Assembly: GCA_002428415.1 (NCBI GenBank)
Contig: DIWI01000088.1
Location: forward strand, 11,649-75,648
Direction: 5' to 3'
Source of the DNA: Clostridiaceae bacterium UBA6110
Lineage (GTDB): Bacteria > Bacillota > Clostridia > Clostridiales > Clostridiaceae
DNA: 64,000 nt
Of the stretch, positions 1 to 8,978 are shown piece by piece. Below the pieces are notes generated by a model. The model was not told the origin of the DNA. It saw nothing but the letters and a program-made list of their open reading frames with translations, and made no database searches. A program made the translations under genes and the position numbers. Every line of letters begins with the position of its first letter. Within the stretch, counting starts at the first letter, position 1.

Positions 1-339
1 GTCAAGGGAATTGAATTCGGTACCGGATTCGGCATGGCCACTATGAAGGGGAGCCAGGCTAACGATCAGTTCCAGTGCAGGGATGGCAAAGTTGTCACTA
101 CCACAAACAACAACGGTGGAATCAATGGAGGAATAACCAACGGCATGCCAGTGGTCTTCTCAGTTGTAATAAAGCCTACTTCATCCATAGGTCTGCCTCA
201 AAAGACAATGAACATGAAGACTTTGGAGGACTCGGAAATTGCCATTGAAGGAAGGCACGACCCATGCATAGTGCACAGGGCCGTACCGGTTATCGAGGCA
301 GCAGCGGCGCTTGCAATCTGCGAGGTACTGGGACTTTAG
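1..339 (+). CDS. aroC: chorismate synthase, C-terminal part
   Basis: The reading frame is open from the first base of the window, so this is the last 112 codons of a gene that starts upstream. It carries the signature C-terminal half of chorismate synthase: GSQANDQF near residue 18, NNNGGINGGITNGMP, KPTSSIGLPQKT and the GRHDPCIVHRAVPVIEA block. The enzyme converts EPSP to chorismate with reduced FMN, the last common step of aromatic amino-acid synthesis in the cytoplasm. It is followed after 12 bases by pheA, and the AGGAGG of pheA overlaps its TAG stop, so the genes are co-transcribed. Confidence 0.96.
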   Translation, partial: VKGIEFGTGFGMATMKGSQANDQFQCRDGKVVTTTNNNGGINGGITNGMPVVFSVVIKPTSSIGLPQKTMNMKTLEDSEIAIEGRHDPCIVHRAVPVIEAAAALAICEVLGL

Positions 340-351
340 GAGGTGGATGCA

Positions 352-1509
352 TTGGATGAACTTAAGGCTATGCGAAGTGAAATAGACGAGATAGATGAAA
401 AGCTTCTTGATCTGTATGCAAGACGAATTGATGTCGCAAAGAGGATAGGTGAATACAAGAAGGCACGGGGAATGCAGGTATTCGACCCTGAAAGGGAGAA
501 GCTGCTGCTTGAGGAGAAGATAGAGAAGGTAAAAGGAACAGGACTTGAATCCGGGGCAACCAGATTCTTTGAGCTTCTCATGAGCCACAGCAGGCATGAA
601 CAGCACCTGCTCATGGGACCTGGTGTACATCCGGATTACAATGCATACAAGGCTGCCATGGAAGCCATGCGTGACGAGATACCTGACCCTTCCGTGGTTT
701 ATCAGGGACAGCCGGGAGCTTACGGCGAGGAAGCATGCATAAGCTTCTTCGGAGAAGCTGCAAGGAAATCCAACGTTACAACCTTCGAGGATGTGTTCAA
801 AGCTTTGGACAGTGGCGATGCAGACTACGGAGTACTGCCTATAGAGAACAACTCGACAGGATCCATAGTCCAGGTATTCGACCTTATGTCAAAATACAAC
901 TGCTACATGGTGGGTGAAAAGACCATAAGGATAGGACACTGCCTCATGGCACCTGAGGGTGCAGCCTTTGATACTATCACTGACGTCTATTCCCATGAGC
1001 AGGGCTTTCTCCAGTCGGAGGGCTTCTTGGCGAAGCATCCTGCCTGGCGGCGCAACATCATGGAAAACACGGCAGAGAGCGCAAAGAAGGTATCCGAATC
1101 GAAGGATGTCAGTAAGGCAGCAATAGCAAGCAGGCGGGCAGCTGAGTTATACGGGCTCTCCATACTTGCAGAAGGGATAAATTCCAACGAGCACAACCAC
1201 ACCAGGTTCGTGATAGTCTCGAAGGCCATGGAAGCAAGGAAGGGCAGCGACAAGATAAGCGTCATGTTCACCTTAAGGCATGAGGTCGGAAGCCTCCACA
1301 GGATGCTATCCTGCTTTACCTCAAGGGGCCTGAACCTCCTTAAGATCGAATCCAGACCTGTCGCAGGAAAGGGCTGGGAATACAGGTTCTTTACTGATTT
1401 CACAGGCAGCCTTGCCTACGGGAACATGGATGATGTGGTTGCAGAGCTTATCGAGAACAGCGAAAGCTTCAGGATACTCGGAAGCTATAAAGCCGACGGG
1501 GGTGCCTGA
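352..1509 (+). CDS. pheA: bifunctional chorismate mutase / prephenate dehydratase (P-protein)
   Basis: A protein of 385 residues with three domains: an AroQ-type chorismate mutase helix bundle (about 1-85), a prephenate dehydratase domain (about 105-290) with GQPGAYGEEA, GVLPIENNSTGS and the catalytic HNHTRF motif, and a C-terminal ACT domain (about 300-380) with the GLNLLKIESRP signature that binds phenylalanine as feedback inhibitor. It turns chorismate into phenylpyruvate. I chose the TTG at 352 because AGGAGG at 338-343 lies 8 bases ahead; a GTG at 343 is also in frame but overlaps the ribosome site. It lies in the aroC-pheA-aroK operon. Confidence 0.96.
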   Translation: MDELKAMRSEIDEIDEKLLDLYARRIDVAKRIGEYKKARGMQVFDPEREKLLLEEKIEKVKGTGLESGATRFFELLMSHSRHEQHLLMGPGVHPDYNAYKAAMEAMRDEIPDPSVVYQGQPGAYGEEACISFFGEAARKSNVTTFEDVFKALDSGDADYGVLPIENNSTGSIVQVFDLMSKYNCYMVGEKTIRIGHCLMAPEGAAFDTITDVYSHEQGFLQSEGFLAKHPAWRRNIMENTAESAKKVSESKDVSKAAIASRRAAELYGLSILAEGINSNEHNHTRFVIVSKAMEARKGSDKISVMFTLRHEVGSLHRMLSCFTSRGLNLLKIESRPVAGKGWEYRFFTDFTGSLAYGNMDDVVAELIENSESFRILGSYKADGGA

Positions 1510-1514
1510 AAAAT

Positions 1515-2009
1515 ATGAACATCATACTCATAGGCATGCCCGGCAGCGGGAAGACAACTATCGGCAGAAGACTTGCACAAGCTCTATATATGGACTTTCT
1601 TGACCTGGACTGCCTGATTGAGGAAGAGACAGGACAGAGCATAACAGACATATTCAGGGAATCTGGAGAAGGCTATTTCAGGGACCTGGAGGAAGAAGCC
1701 TGCAGGAAGGCGTCGCTTCTTGAGAACACTGTAATTTCAACTGGCGGCGGTGCTGTATTGAGACAGGGTGGAATAACACTTCTCAAGGGCACAGGGAAGG
1801 TAGTATTTCTTGATACTCCGGTAGATACGATACTGAAGAGGACAGATTTCTCAGGAAGGCCGCTTTTAAAGGATGATGCCGGCCGCATCAGGAGGCTTTA
1901 TGAGGAAAGGATTTCCATTTACAGAAGCTATGCCGACATAGTCCTGGATAATTCTGGCAGTCCGGACGAAACCTTGAAGAAAGCTGTCAATATTCTTGAC
2001 AGGGTATGA
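1515..2009 (+). CDS. aroK: shikimate kinase
   Basis: A 164-residue P-loop kinase that phosphorylates shikimate at the 3-OH with ATP. Visible are the Walker A GMPGSGKTTIG (residues 8-18), the DLDCLIEE shikimate-binding stretch, the STGGGAV glycine-rich loop near residue 75 and FSGRPLL from the lid region. Length is normal for the family. The ATG follows the pheA stop by 5 bases; a G-rich stretch at 1497-1503 can serve as ribosome site. The promoter of the next operon overlaps its 3' end. Confidence 0.95.
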   Translation: MNIILIGMPGSGKTTIGRRLAQALYMDFLDLDCLIEEETGQSITDIFRESGEGYFRDLEEEACRKASLLENTVISTGGGAVLRQGGITLLKGTGKVVFLDTPVDTILKRTDFSGRPLLKDDAGRIRRLYEERISIYRSYADIVLDNSGSPDETLKKAVNILDRV

Positions 2010-2025
2010 ACAATTTGTATATAAT
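1996..2025 (+). promoter_or_regulatory. sigma-A promoter of the metF-metH operon
   Basis: A perfect -35 TTGACA (1996-2001) and a perfect -10 TATAAT (2020-2025) are separated by 18 bases. The -35 lies inside the last codons of aroK. Transcription would start near 2032, shortly before the SAM riboswitch aptamer, which fits a riboswitch-controlled leader. Confidence 0.8.
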
Positions 2026-2049
2026 CTTGTAAAAACATATACTTGACGC

Positions 2050-2165
2050 GGACATATGTCTGCTTATCGAGAGCGATGGAGGGAACTGGCCCTGTGAAAT
2101 CCGGCAACCTGCCTTAAGGCGTGGTGCCAAATCCAGCGGTTATGGCCGGGAGATGAGAATGTCGT
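2050..2165 (+). promoter_or_regulatory. SAM-I (S-box) riboswitch aptamer
   Basis: The conserved S-box core is plain: CTTATCGAGAG at 2063, GGAGGGAACTGGCCC, TGTGAAATCCGGCAACC, then GGTGCCAAATCC and the closing AGATGAG at 2151-2157. CTTATC and GATGAG pair as P1. SAM binding would favour the intrinsic terminator that follows and switch the metF/metH operon off when methionine and SAM are plentiful. The downstream genes, metF and metH, are typical S-box targets. Confidence 0.96.
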
Positions 2166-2170
2166 GATTT

Positions 2171-2198
2171 AACTCTGCCAACAGGCGGAGTTTTTTTA
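2171..2198 (+). terminator. riboswitch expression-platform terminator
   Basis: A nine-pair stem AACTCTGCC / GGCGGAGTT (2171-2179 with 2184-2192, one G-T pair) with loop AACA runs into a T tract. It lies directly behind the SAM aptamer and 40 bases ahead of metF, so it is the regulated terminator of the S-box. Confidence 0.9.
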
Positions 2199-2239
2199 TA
2201 ATCGCATTAAGTGTCAGACAAAAGGGGAGATGGAAACAA

Positions 2240-3139
2240 ATGAAAATAAGGGACATGCTTGGAAAAGGAAACACTACGGTGTCTTTCGAAATATTTCCGC
2301 CAAAAACCACATATCCAATGGAGACCATATTCGAGACACTTGAAAAGCTGAGGGGACTTTCCCCCGATTTCATATCCGTCACCTATGGTGCCGGCGGATC
2401 ATCGCAGGGGCATACGGTCGAAATAGCCTCAAGGGTGAAAAAGGATTTCGGGATCGAATCCATAGCTCATCTTACCTGTGTGACCTCGACGAAGGACACC
2501 ATCAGGGAGATGCTTCAGAATATAAAGGACAGCGGAATTGAGAATATCCTTGCCTTAAGAGGTGACATTCCTGATTCCTTCATGCAGGACAAGAACTGGA
2601 AGCCTGAATACAAATATGCCTATGAGCTTATCGATGAAATCAGGGATTTCGGCGGATTTTCAATAGGTGCGGCATGCTATCCTGAGGGACATGTTGAGAC
2701 AAGGAACAAGGTTGATGACCTGAAGTATCTTAAGCAGAAGGTTGACCACGGAGTTGATTTCCTTGTCACCCAGCTTTTCTTCGACAATGAGCTCTTCTAC
2801 CAGTTCAGGGAAAAGATGGACCTTGTGGGCATCGAGAAGCCTGTAATCGCGGGAATACTTCCCGTGCTTAACATCAACCAGGTCAAGAGGATCCAGGAGA
2901 TATCAGGCTGCAACATGCCTCCTAAATTCCTGAGGATACTTGACAGGTATGAGCATGACCCGAAATCACTGCAGGAAGCGGGAATAGCATATGCAGTTGA
3001 CCAGATTGTCGACCTTCTTTCCTTTGGAATCGATGGAGTACATATATACACCATGAACAAGCCGGAACCGACAAGAAGGATAATGGAGAGCATATCTACA
3101 GTAAGATATTCCAGCATCAAGAAGGAAGCTTCAAGATGA
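2240..3139 (+). CDS. metF: methylenetetrahydrofolate reductase
   Basis: A 299-residue TIM-barrel flavoprotein that reduces 5,10-methylene-THF to 5-methyl-THF, the methyl donor for the MetH encoded next door. Typical motifs are FEIFPPK near residue 16, SVTYGAGGSS near 48, HLTCV near 77, and NILALRGD near 105. Length fits the family. GGGGAG lies about 10 bases ahead of the ATG. The stop overlaps the next start as ATGA, so translation is probably coupled. The operon is under the SAM-I riboswitch. Confidence 0.95.
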   Translation: MKIRDMLGKGNTTVSFEIFPPKTTYPMETIFETLEKLRGLSPDFISVTYGAGGSSQGHTVEIASRVKKDFGIESIAHLTCVTSTKDTIREMLQNIKDSGIENILALRGDIPDSFMQDKNWKPEYKYAYELIDEIRDFGGFSIGAACYPEGHVETRNKVDDLKYLKQKVDHGVDFLVTQLFFDNELFYQFREKMDLVGIEKPVIAGILPVLNINQVKRIQEISGCNMPPKFLRILDRYEHDPKSLQEAGIAYAVDQIVDLLSFGIDGVHIYTMNKPEPTRRIMESISTVRYSSIKKEASR

Positions 3140-3825
3140 TAGCGGACCTAAGGGAAGCGGCGAGGTATCTCGGATACGGCTCGAATCTCCCTGACGAGAA
3201 GACAATGGGTGAGATGCTTGAGATAACAGAAGAGCTTGAAGCATCAGCGAAGGGTAAATGGACCTACGGGAGCTACGACCTTGAATTTTCCGAGGATAGC
3301 ATTAGGCTTACCGGAACAGGAATTGAGCTCACCGGCAGGAATATAAGAAGGATACTGGCAAATGCTAAGACAGCCTATGTCATGGCATGTACCATAGGAC
3401 CACAGGCTGAACGCATCATCCAGCTTAAGAAGCTTCAGTCCGCCACATCAGGGATGATTGCCGATGCCTGCGCATCAGCTCTTGTGGAGGGATATGCAGA
3501 CCTTTGCCAGAAGGAGATAGAGGGAAACCTCAAGCCGAACCAGACCTTAACCTTCAGGTTCGCACCAGGCTACGGGGATTTGCCTCTTGACACGAACAAG
3601 GCTATCCTTGAGGAACTGAAGGCAGAAAAAAGGATAGGGATACATCTGACTGATACCATGCTGATGACTCCAAGAAAATCAATTGTCGCCATACTTGGGA
3701 TACTTGATGGAGAAGCTGAAAAGGGAAATGACCATAGCTGCGGCAATGAAAGCTGCGATGACTGCAGCCTGAAGGACGACTGCACGTCAAGAAGACAAGG
3801 GAGTGCTACGAATGAACAAACTTGA
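3136..3825 (+). CDS. free-standing methionine synthase reactivation-domain protein
   Basis: A 229-residue protein related to the C-terminal activation (SAM-binding) domain of cobalamin-dependent methionine synthase. The diagnostic stretch is RFAPGYGDLPLDTNK near residue 140, followed by DTMLMTPRKSIVAILGI. In this type of organism the domain is often a separate protein; it works with reduced ferredoxin or flavodoxin and SAM to return Co(II) to methyl-Co(III). The next gene, metH, lacks this domain. The tail holds four cysteines spaced Cx4Cx2Cx5C (about residues 197-212), which I infer may bind metal or an Fe-S centre. It overlaps metF by 4 bases and metH by 14. Confidence 0.85.
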   Translation: MIADLREAARYLGYGSNLPDEKTMGEMLEITEELEASAKGKWTYGSYDLEFSEDSIRLTGTGIELTGRNIRRILANAKTAYVMACTIGPQAERIIQLKKLQSATSGMIADACASALVEGYADLCQKEIEGNLKPNQTLTFRFAPGYGDLPLDTNKAILEELKAEKRIGIHLTDTMLMTPRKSIVAILGILDGEAEKGNDHSCGNESCDDCSLKDDCTSRRQGSATNEQT

Positions 3826-6190
3826 AAGACTGGGACATGAGATGATTCTTTTCGACGGGGCAATGGGGACGATGCTTCAGGCCTATGGCATGAAGCCTGG
3901 ACAGAATCCTGAGCTTCTTAACCTTGAAAAACCGGAGCTCATAAGAAAGATACATGCGGAATATATAGAAGCCGGAGCCGACATCATAACCACCAACACC
4001 TTCGGGGCGAATTCCTATAAGCTCTTTGAAACCGGACGGACTGCTGAGGAAGTAATTTCAGCTGCAGTAAGGATCGCAAAGGATGCCGCAAAAGGTACGA
4101 AAACGCTTGTCGCACTTGACATGGGACCAGTTGGTCGTATGATGAAGCCAATAGGTCTCCTCGATTTCGAGGAGGCATACGACCTGTTCAGTGAGCAGGT
4201 CATTGCCGGAGAAAAAGCGGGTGCTGACCTTATACTGATCGAGACCATGTCGGACCTTGGAGAGATGAGGGCTGCAGTACTTGCTGCCAAGGAAAATTCA
4301 ATGCTTCCGGTATTCGCAACCATGACCTTTTCAGATGATGGCAATACTCTGACAGGAACAAGCCCTGAGATCATGGCCATGTCACTGGATGCACTGGGAG
4401 TGGATGCACTTGGCGTCAACTGTTCCCTTGGACCGAAGGAGCTCCTTCCGATTGTAGAAAGGGTCCTCTCAGCCACGAACACCCCTGTGATGGTTCAGGC
4501 AAATGCAGGACTTCCCATAACAGAGCACGGGGTTTCCAGGTATTCAGTCACCGATGATGATTTCCTTGAGTCAGCAAAGCAGTTTGCAGACCTTGGTGTA
4601 TCAGTCATAGGAGGATGCTGCGGAACTACACCTGCCTATACGGCAAAGCTCTCTGAAGCCAGGTCATTCTACAGGAAGCGCCAACAGAAGTCCCTCAAAA
4701 GATATGTCTGCTCCGCCCAGAGGTCAGTTTGCCTTGACGGGAAGGTCACTCTTATTGGAGAGAGGATAAACCCATCAGGTAACAAGGCTCTCAAGGAGCA
4801 GTTCGTTGCTGGCAATCCGCTGGCTGCAGTGAAGGTAGCTTTCGAGCAGGTCCAGAAGGGCGCTGAGGTGCTTGATGTCAATACTTCTCTTCCTCAGATA
4901 GACGAATCAGGGTACATGACACAGATAATCGACGGGATGAGCGGTCTTGTGGATGCGCCTCTTCAGTTCGACTCAACCAAGCCTGAGGTCCTTGAGAAGG
5001 CTCTGAGGAGATATTCAGGAGTGGCAATAGTCAATTCCGTCAACGGAAAGAAGTCTTCAATGGATTCCATATACCCAATAGTAAAGAAGTATGGTGCCTT
5101 TGTTGTTGCGCTGTGCCTTGACGATGATGGTATACCTGATGATGCGAAAGGCAGGACTAATGTAGCTGAGAAGCTCATAGATGAAGCAATGAAGTACGGG
5201 ATAGATGAAGGAAGGCTCCTGATAGACTGCCTGGTGCTTACGGCATCAGCTCAGCAGAAGGCTGTTATGGAGACACTGCACGCCATGAGATGGGTGAAGT
5301 CTGAAACCAGGGCACTTACTACACTTGGACTAAGCAACGTATCCTTCGGGCTGCCATTCAGGGCACTTATCAACAGGACCTACTTTGCAATGGCACTTAC
5401 ATCAGGACTTGATACGGTCATCATCAATCCGGGTGCAGAGGGAATAGTGGACACCCTTAAGGCGTTCAACGTGCTTGCAGGCATAGATGATGGTGCTATA
5501 GACTATATCGCCTACAATAATCAGCTTAATCCTGTTAAGAAGGAAGAGATCAGGAAGGAAGGAGCCTCAAAGTCCTTCAGGGAGATGCTCCTTGAAGGGG
5601 ATTCGAAGGGTATCCTTGAGATAACGAAATCTCTGCTTGAAAAGGAGCCACCACTCTCAGTAGTCGATAACCATATCGTACCTGCACTTGATGAAGTGGG
5701 AAGGCTTTTCGAGGAAAAGACAATATTCCTTCCTCAGCTCATAAGGGCGGCAGAGACTGCCGGCACCTCATTTGAGACCATAAGGGCCAAGCTCACTGCA
5801 GGAAGTGAAAAGCTTGAAACAAAAGGGACGATCGTCATGGCAACGGTCCGGGGTGACATACACGACATCGGAAAGAACCTGGCAAGGGTACTTCTTGAGA
5901 ACTATGGTTATGAGATAATTGACCTTGGCAAGGATGTGCCGACAGAAGCAATCGTTCAGGCAGTAAAGGCAAGGGACATAAGGCTGGTAGGCCTTTCAGC
6001 ACTTATGACCACGACGGTTTCTTCCATGGAAGAGACGATACAGGCACTCAGGAAGGAAGTTCCTGGTGTGAAGGTATTCGTAGGCGGCGCGGTGCTTACC
6101 GAAAGCTACGCAAAGTCAATAGGAGCCGACTATTACTGCAAGGACGCAAGGGTAGGAGTTCTTGTGGCAGCTGAGGTATTCAGTCAATAG
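3812..6190 (+). CDS. metH: cobalamin-dependent methionine synthase without activation domain
   Basis: A 792-residue enzyme that transfers the methyl group of 5-methyl-THF to homocysteine through cobalamin. Domains in order: homocysteine methyltransferase (about 1-290, FDGAMGTMLQ and the zinc-binding VIGGCCGTTP), pterin-binding TIM barrel (about 305-570, GERINPSGNK, EVLDVNTSLP), helical B12 cap (about 590-665) and B12-binding Rossmann domain with the DxHxxG ligand motif in GDIHDIGKN. The usual C-terminal activation domain is missing and is supplied by the gene before it. I chose ATG 3812 with AAGGGAG 8 bases ahead; an in-frame GTG at 3803 overlaps that site. Confidence 0.95.
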   Translation: MNKLERLGHEMILFDGAMGTMLQAYGMKPGQNPELLNLEKPELIRKIHAEYIEAGADIITTNTFGANSYKLFETGRTAEEVISAAVRIAKDAAKGTKTLVALDMGPVGRMMKPIGLLDFEEAYDLFSEQVIAGEKAGADLILIETMSDLGEMRAAVLAAKENSMLPVFATMTFSDDGNTLTGTSPEIMAMSLDALGVDALGVNCSLGPKELLPIVERVLSATNTPVMVQANAGLPITEHGVSRYSVTDDDFLESAKQFADLGVSVIGGCCGTTPAYTAKLSEARSFYRKRQQKSLKRYVCSAQRSVCLDGKVTLIGERINPSGNKALKEQFVAGNPLAAVKVAFEQVQKGAEVLDVNTSLPQIDESGYMTQIIDGMSGLVDAPLQFDSTKPEVLEKALRRYSGVAIVNSVNGKKSSMDSIYPIVKKYGAFVVALCLDDDGIPDDAKGRTNVAEKLIDEAMKYGIDEGRLLIDCLVLTASAQQKAVMETLHAMRWVKSETRALTTLGLSNVSFGLPFRALINRTYFAMALTSGLDTVIINPGAEGIVDTLKAFNVLAGIDDGAIDYIAYNNQLNPVKKEEIRKEGASKSFREMLLEGDSKGILEITKSLLEKEPPLSVVDNHIVPALDEVGRLFEEKTIFLPQLIRAAETAGTSFETIRAKLTAGSEKLETKGTIVMATVRGDIHDIGKNLARVLLENYGYEIIDLGKDVPTEAIVQAVKARDIRLVGLSALMTTTVSSMEETIQALRKEVPGVKVFVGGAVLTESYAKSIGADYYCKDARVGVLVAAEVFSQ

Positions 6191-6201
6191 GCTTAAGATC
6201 C

Positions 6202-6225
6202 AAGGATGGGAGACCATCCTTTTTT
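6202..6225 (+). terminator. terminator after metH
   Basis: Stem AAGGATGG / CCATCCTT with loop GAGA, followed by a T run. It closes the methionine operon 12 bases after the metH stop. Confidence 0.9.
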
Positions 6226-6630
6226 CATGCGCAAAATCGTGAAAACCCAAAGAATAAATCCTGGAATCTGAAGCAAGGCCGGTCATCTTATCCCAAAAGT
6301 CAGAATGTTAATGGAAAATGAATAAAATGTAGAAATGGTGAGATATTTGAAATTACTGTAAACCGGTTCAGATATGAACAATTTGTTTTACTGAAAATCA
6401 AGTTACAGTCAATCAATACTGGAATACATATCGATACATAATATTATATGTGTATTTTTAATACATTGAGTGAGTTTGGTTTTGCCATTTCTTAAATAAT
6501 GATAGTACAGCTTGATATGTCTGATAATTTGAATTATCGCAATATTGCCAGTTGTTTGACAATAAATTTCCGTATTGTTAACCTGAAGCTATAGATTAAT
6601 GTTTAGTGCTTATGAAGAGGAGGTTTGGAA
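6226..6630. other. AT-rich intergenic region ahead of the acetoin dehydrogenase-type operon
   Basis: About 400 bases with no credible gene. It holds an inverted pair ACTGTAA / TTACAGT (about 6356 and 6413), a short GTTCA-GATA-TGAAC hairpin inside it, and a TTGACA near 6554 without a convincing -10 at the right distance. I looked for a -24/-12 sigma-54 element, as many aco operons have one, and saw none with the GG-N10-GC spacing. The GAGGAGG at 6617-6623 is the ribosome site of the next gene. Confidence 0.5.
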
Positions 6631-6894
6631 ATGGTAGAGCAGATAATCATGCCGAAGCTTGGAATGATGGAAGCGGATATCCGGCTCAGCGAGTGGTTGG
6701 TGAAGGAAGGCGAGCTTGTAGCGGAGGATCAGGAGCTGTGCGAGGTGGAGAGCCAGAAGATAACGAATCAGGTGAAGGCTAAGGCTGGCGGCACTGTGCT
6801 TAAGCTGCTTGTGGATGAAGGCGAAGAGGTTCCTATTGGCACTGTGATTGCGCTGCTTGGCGAACCAGGGGATGATATTTCAGAGTTTTTATAG
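6631..6894 (+). CDS. free-standing lipoyl/biotinyl carrier domain protein
   Basis: An 87-residue protein made only of a lipoyl/biotinyl-attachment fold: IMPKLGMMEADIRLSEW at the start, then CEVESQKITNQVKA, where the Lys of ESQK sits at the hairpin turn that is lipoylated in 2-oxo acid dehydrogenase E2 proteins, and the mirror half GGTVLKLLVDEGEEVPIG. It would carry the acyl group between E1 (7995-9955) and the separate E2 catalytic core (10026). In most organisms this domain is fused to E2. Start chosen at ATG 6631 with GAGGAGG 7 bases ahead. Confidence 0.9.
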   Translation: MVEQIIMPKLGMMEADIRLSEWLVKEGELVAEDQELCEVESQKITNQVKAKAGGTVLKLLVDEGEEVPIGTVIALLGEPGDDISEFL

Positions 6895-6906
6895 GAAGGT
6901 CTTGAG

Positions 6907-7974
6907 ATGATAGGTATAATCGCCAATCCGTCCTCAGGAAAGGACATAAGAAGACTTGTAGCACAGGCAACCGTATTCGACAATATGGAGAAGGTCAACA
7001 TCATACAGAGGATACTGTCCGTGATCCACGCTTCAGGGCTCAGGGAAATATGCGTGATGCCCGATGCATTCCAGATAATCGAAAAGGCCTGCGAGCATCT
7101 CAAGAGAAGCATGAAGATAGATGTGGAGATAAAATATCTTGATATCCTTGTGGAGAATGACCAGGCAGATTCAACCAATGCAGCGAGAATCCTCAATGAA
7201 ATGGGAGCATCCTGCATAATAACCCTTGGCGGTGACGGTACTAACAGGGCTGTAGCGAAGTCCTGCGGTGAAGTGCCGCTTATTCCTGTTTCAACCGGTA
7301 CCAATAATGTATTTCCAAGGATGATGGAAGGTACACTTGCAGGCATGGCAGCGGTGGTGGCAGAAAGGGACAAGGAAAAAGAATGGCTCAGGATGAATAA
7401 AAGAAAGTGCATAAAGGTATATAAGAATGGGGTATTCACTGACATCGCACTTGTTGATGCGGCAATAACCAGCGACCTCTTTGTAGGTGCAAGGGCCCTG
7501 TACGACCCTTCAGCCATCAGTGAGCTGATGGTTACAGTAGCCAAACCAGACTGTCTTGGAATGTCGGCAATCGCAGGAAGCGTTCATCCTGTGGAGGAGA
7601 CGGACCCAAACGGTGTTTATGTGGAGCTTGGTGAAAAGGGATGCGTGGAGACATGGGTGCCCATGGCTCCCGGAGTAATGAGCAAAATTGCATTTAAGGG
7701 GTACAGGGAAGTTATCCCTCATGAGAGGATATTGGTTAAGGCAGAAGAGGGGATGGTAGCCCTCGATGGTGAAAGGGAGGTACCTTTCAACAAAGGCGAC
7801 AGGATAGAGCTTGAACTGAGCCCTGACGGACCCGTGGTGATCGATATCCATGAGACTCTCAAGGCGGCATCTGGCAGCGGTTTCTTCATTGAGTGCGGCG
7901 AAGGGTCGAAGGATGTTTTGGAAGGCTTCAGCTTCTACAGGCGCTGCGGGGAGGATACTCCCCGGGGAATTTGA
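6907..7974 (+). CDS. acoX: AcoX-like ATP-NAD kinase family protein
   Basis: A 355-residue protein of the NAD kinase/diacylglycerol kinase-like fold with the nucleotide-binding motif TLGGDGTNRAV near residue 107 and the STGTNNVFP loop near 127. It starts with IGIIANPSSGKDIRRL, typical of AcoX proteins encoded inside acetoin dehydrogenase operons. Its exact reaction is not established; a role in acetoin catabolism is inferred from the operon. ATG 6907 has AGGAAGG about 8 bases ahead. It lies 12 bases after the lipoyl-carrier gene and 20 before acoA. Confidence 0.85.
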   Translation: MIGIIANPSSGKDIRRLVAQATVFDNMEKVNIIQRILSVIHASGLREICVMPDAFQIIEKACEHLKRSMKIDVEIKYLDILVENDQADSTNAARILNEMGASCIITLGGDGTNRAVAKSCGEVPLIPVSTGTNNVFPRMMEGTLAGMAAVVAERDKEKEWLRMNKRKCIKVYKNGVFTDIALVDAAITSDLFVGARALYDPSAISELMVTVAKPDCLGMSAIAGSVHPVEETDPNGVYVELGEKGCVETWVPMAPGVMSKIAFKGYREVIPHERILVKAEEGMVALDGEREVPFNKGDRIELELSPDGPVVIDIHETLKAASGSGFFIECGEGSKDVLEGFSFYRRCGEDTPRGI

Positions 7975-7994
7975 CTTTAATAGGGGGTAAGACT

Positions 7995-8978
7995 GTGAAA
8001 GTACCAAATGAGGATCTCATAAAGCTGTATGGCGAAATGTGGCTGATAAGGCTTTTTGAAAAAAGGCTTTCTGACCTTTTCGCAAAGGGTGTCCTTCCCG
8101 GATTCATACATCTCGGGATAGGACAGGAAGCGTTCATGGCAGGAACGCACTACAACATTAAACCTGGTGACAGCGTAGGCACAAGCCACAGGGAGCACGG
8201 ACTCCTGCTTGGACTTGGTATAAGTCCCAATGCACTGATGGCTGAGCTCTATGGAAAAGCAACCGGTTCAAACAAGGGAAAGGGAGGATCAATGCACGCC
8301 TGCTCGCCTAAGAACGGAGCGCTTGGCTGCAATGGAATCCTTGGAGATGCTCAGACCATAATAAACGGCTATGCATTCTCACACAAGTTCAGGAATGACG
8401 GGAACATAGCGATAACCATATTCGGTGACGGTGCTGCCAACAGAGGCGATGTCCATGAAGGCATGAACCTGGCCAGCGTTCTGAACCTTCCGACAGTATT
8501 CATCATAGTCAACAACGGCTACGGAATATCCATGTCAAGCAAGGATTCGTCCAATATCCAGGATCTTTCGGCAAGAGCACAGAGCTATGGCATGCCGGGG
8601 ATCTCCGCAGACGGAAATGATGTCCTTGCTGTAATAGAAGCAACCGGTGAAGCATTCAGAAGAACCAGGGAAGGCGGAGGACCGTGCGTCCTGGAATTCA
8701 AGACCTACAGGCATCAGGGGCACTTCGAGGGTGATCCTGTAACATACAGGCCGAAGGAAGAGCTTGAGATGTGGATGAAGAAGGATCCTATCAAGAGACT
8801 GGAGACGATAATCCTTGAAAAGGGAATAGCAACTCCTGAGAAGCTACTTGAGGTAAAGAACGAGCAGATAGCAGTCATTGATGCTGCTCAGAAGTTCGCA
8901 GAGGAAAGCCCGTATCCTGACATTTCCGAAGTATACACCGATGTCTACTTCGAGCTTGAAGGAGGTGCTCTGAAATGA
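7995..8978 (+). CDS. acoA: acetoin/2-oxo acid dehydrogenase E1 alpha subunit (TPP-dependent)
   Basis: A 327-residue E1 alpha subunit. The TPP motif begins at GDGAANRGDVHEGMN and ends with IVNNGYGIS, about 30 residues later. GxGGSMH (KGKGGSMHAC) and the phosphorylation-loop-like YRHQGHFEGDP are also present. With AcoB it oxidatively cleaves acetoin (or decarboxylates a related 2-oxo acid) and passes the acetyl group to the lipoyl carrier. I chose GTG 7995 (AGGGGG 8 bases ahead); the frame stays open upstream into acoX but has no good start there. The acetoin substrate is inferred from acoX and the acoAB order. Confidence 0.9.
   Translation: MKVPNEDLIKLYGEMWLIRLFEKRLSDLFAKGVLPGFIHLGIGQEAFMAGTHYNIKPGDSVGTSHREHGLLLGLGISPNALMAELYGKATGSNKGKGGSMHACSPKNGALGCNGILGDAQTIINGYAFSHKFRNDGNIAITIFGDGAANRGDVHEGMNLASVLNLPTVFIIVNNGYGISMSSKDSSNIQDLSARAQSYGMPGISADGNDVLAVIEATGEAFRRTREGGGPCVLEFKTYRHQGHFEGDPVTYRPKEELEMWMKKDPIKRLETIILEKGIATPEKLLEVKNEQIAVIDAAQKFAEESPYPDISEVYTDVYFELEGGALK

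Noticed and set aside
2797..3120. Minus-strand open frame within metF
   Set aside because: Shadow of a well-supported gene; no family motif or ribosome site.
6226..6630. Possible sigma-54 promoter ahead of the acetoin dehydrogenase-type operon
   Set aside because: The best candidate (TGGCAATATTGC on the minus strand) has GG and GC 7 bases apart instead of 10 and faces away from the operon.
6768..7544. 258-codon open frame on the minus strand
   Set aside because: It lies fully inside the lipoyl-carrier and acoX genes, has no ribosome site, and is rich in Ser/Ile as expected for the antisense of this codon usage.
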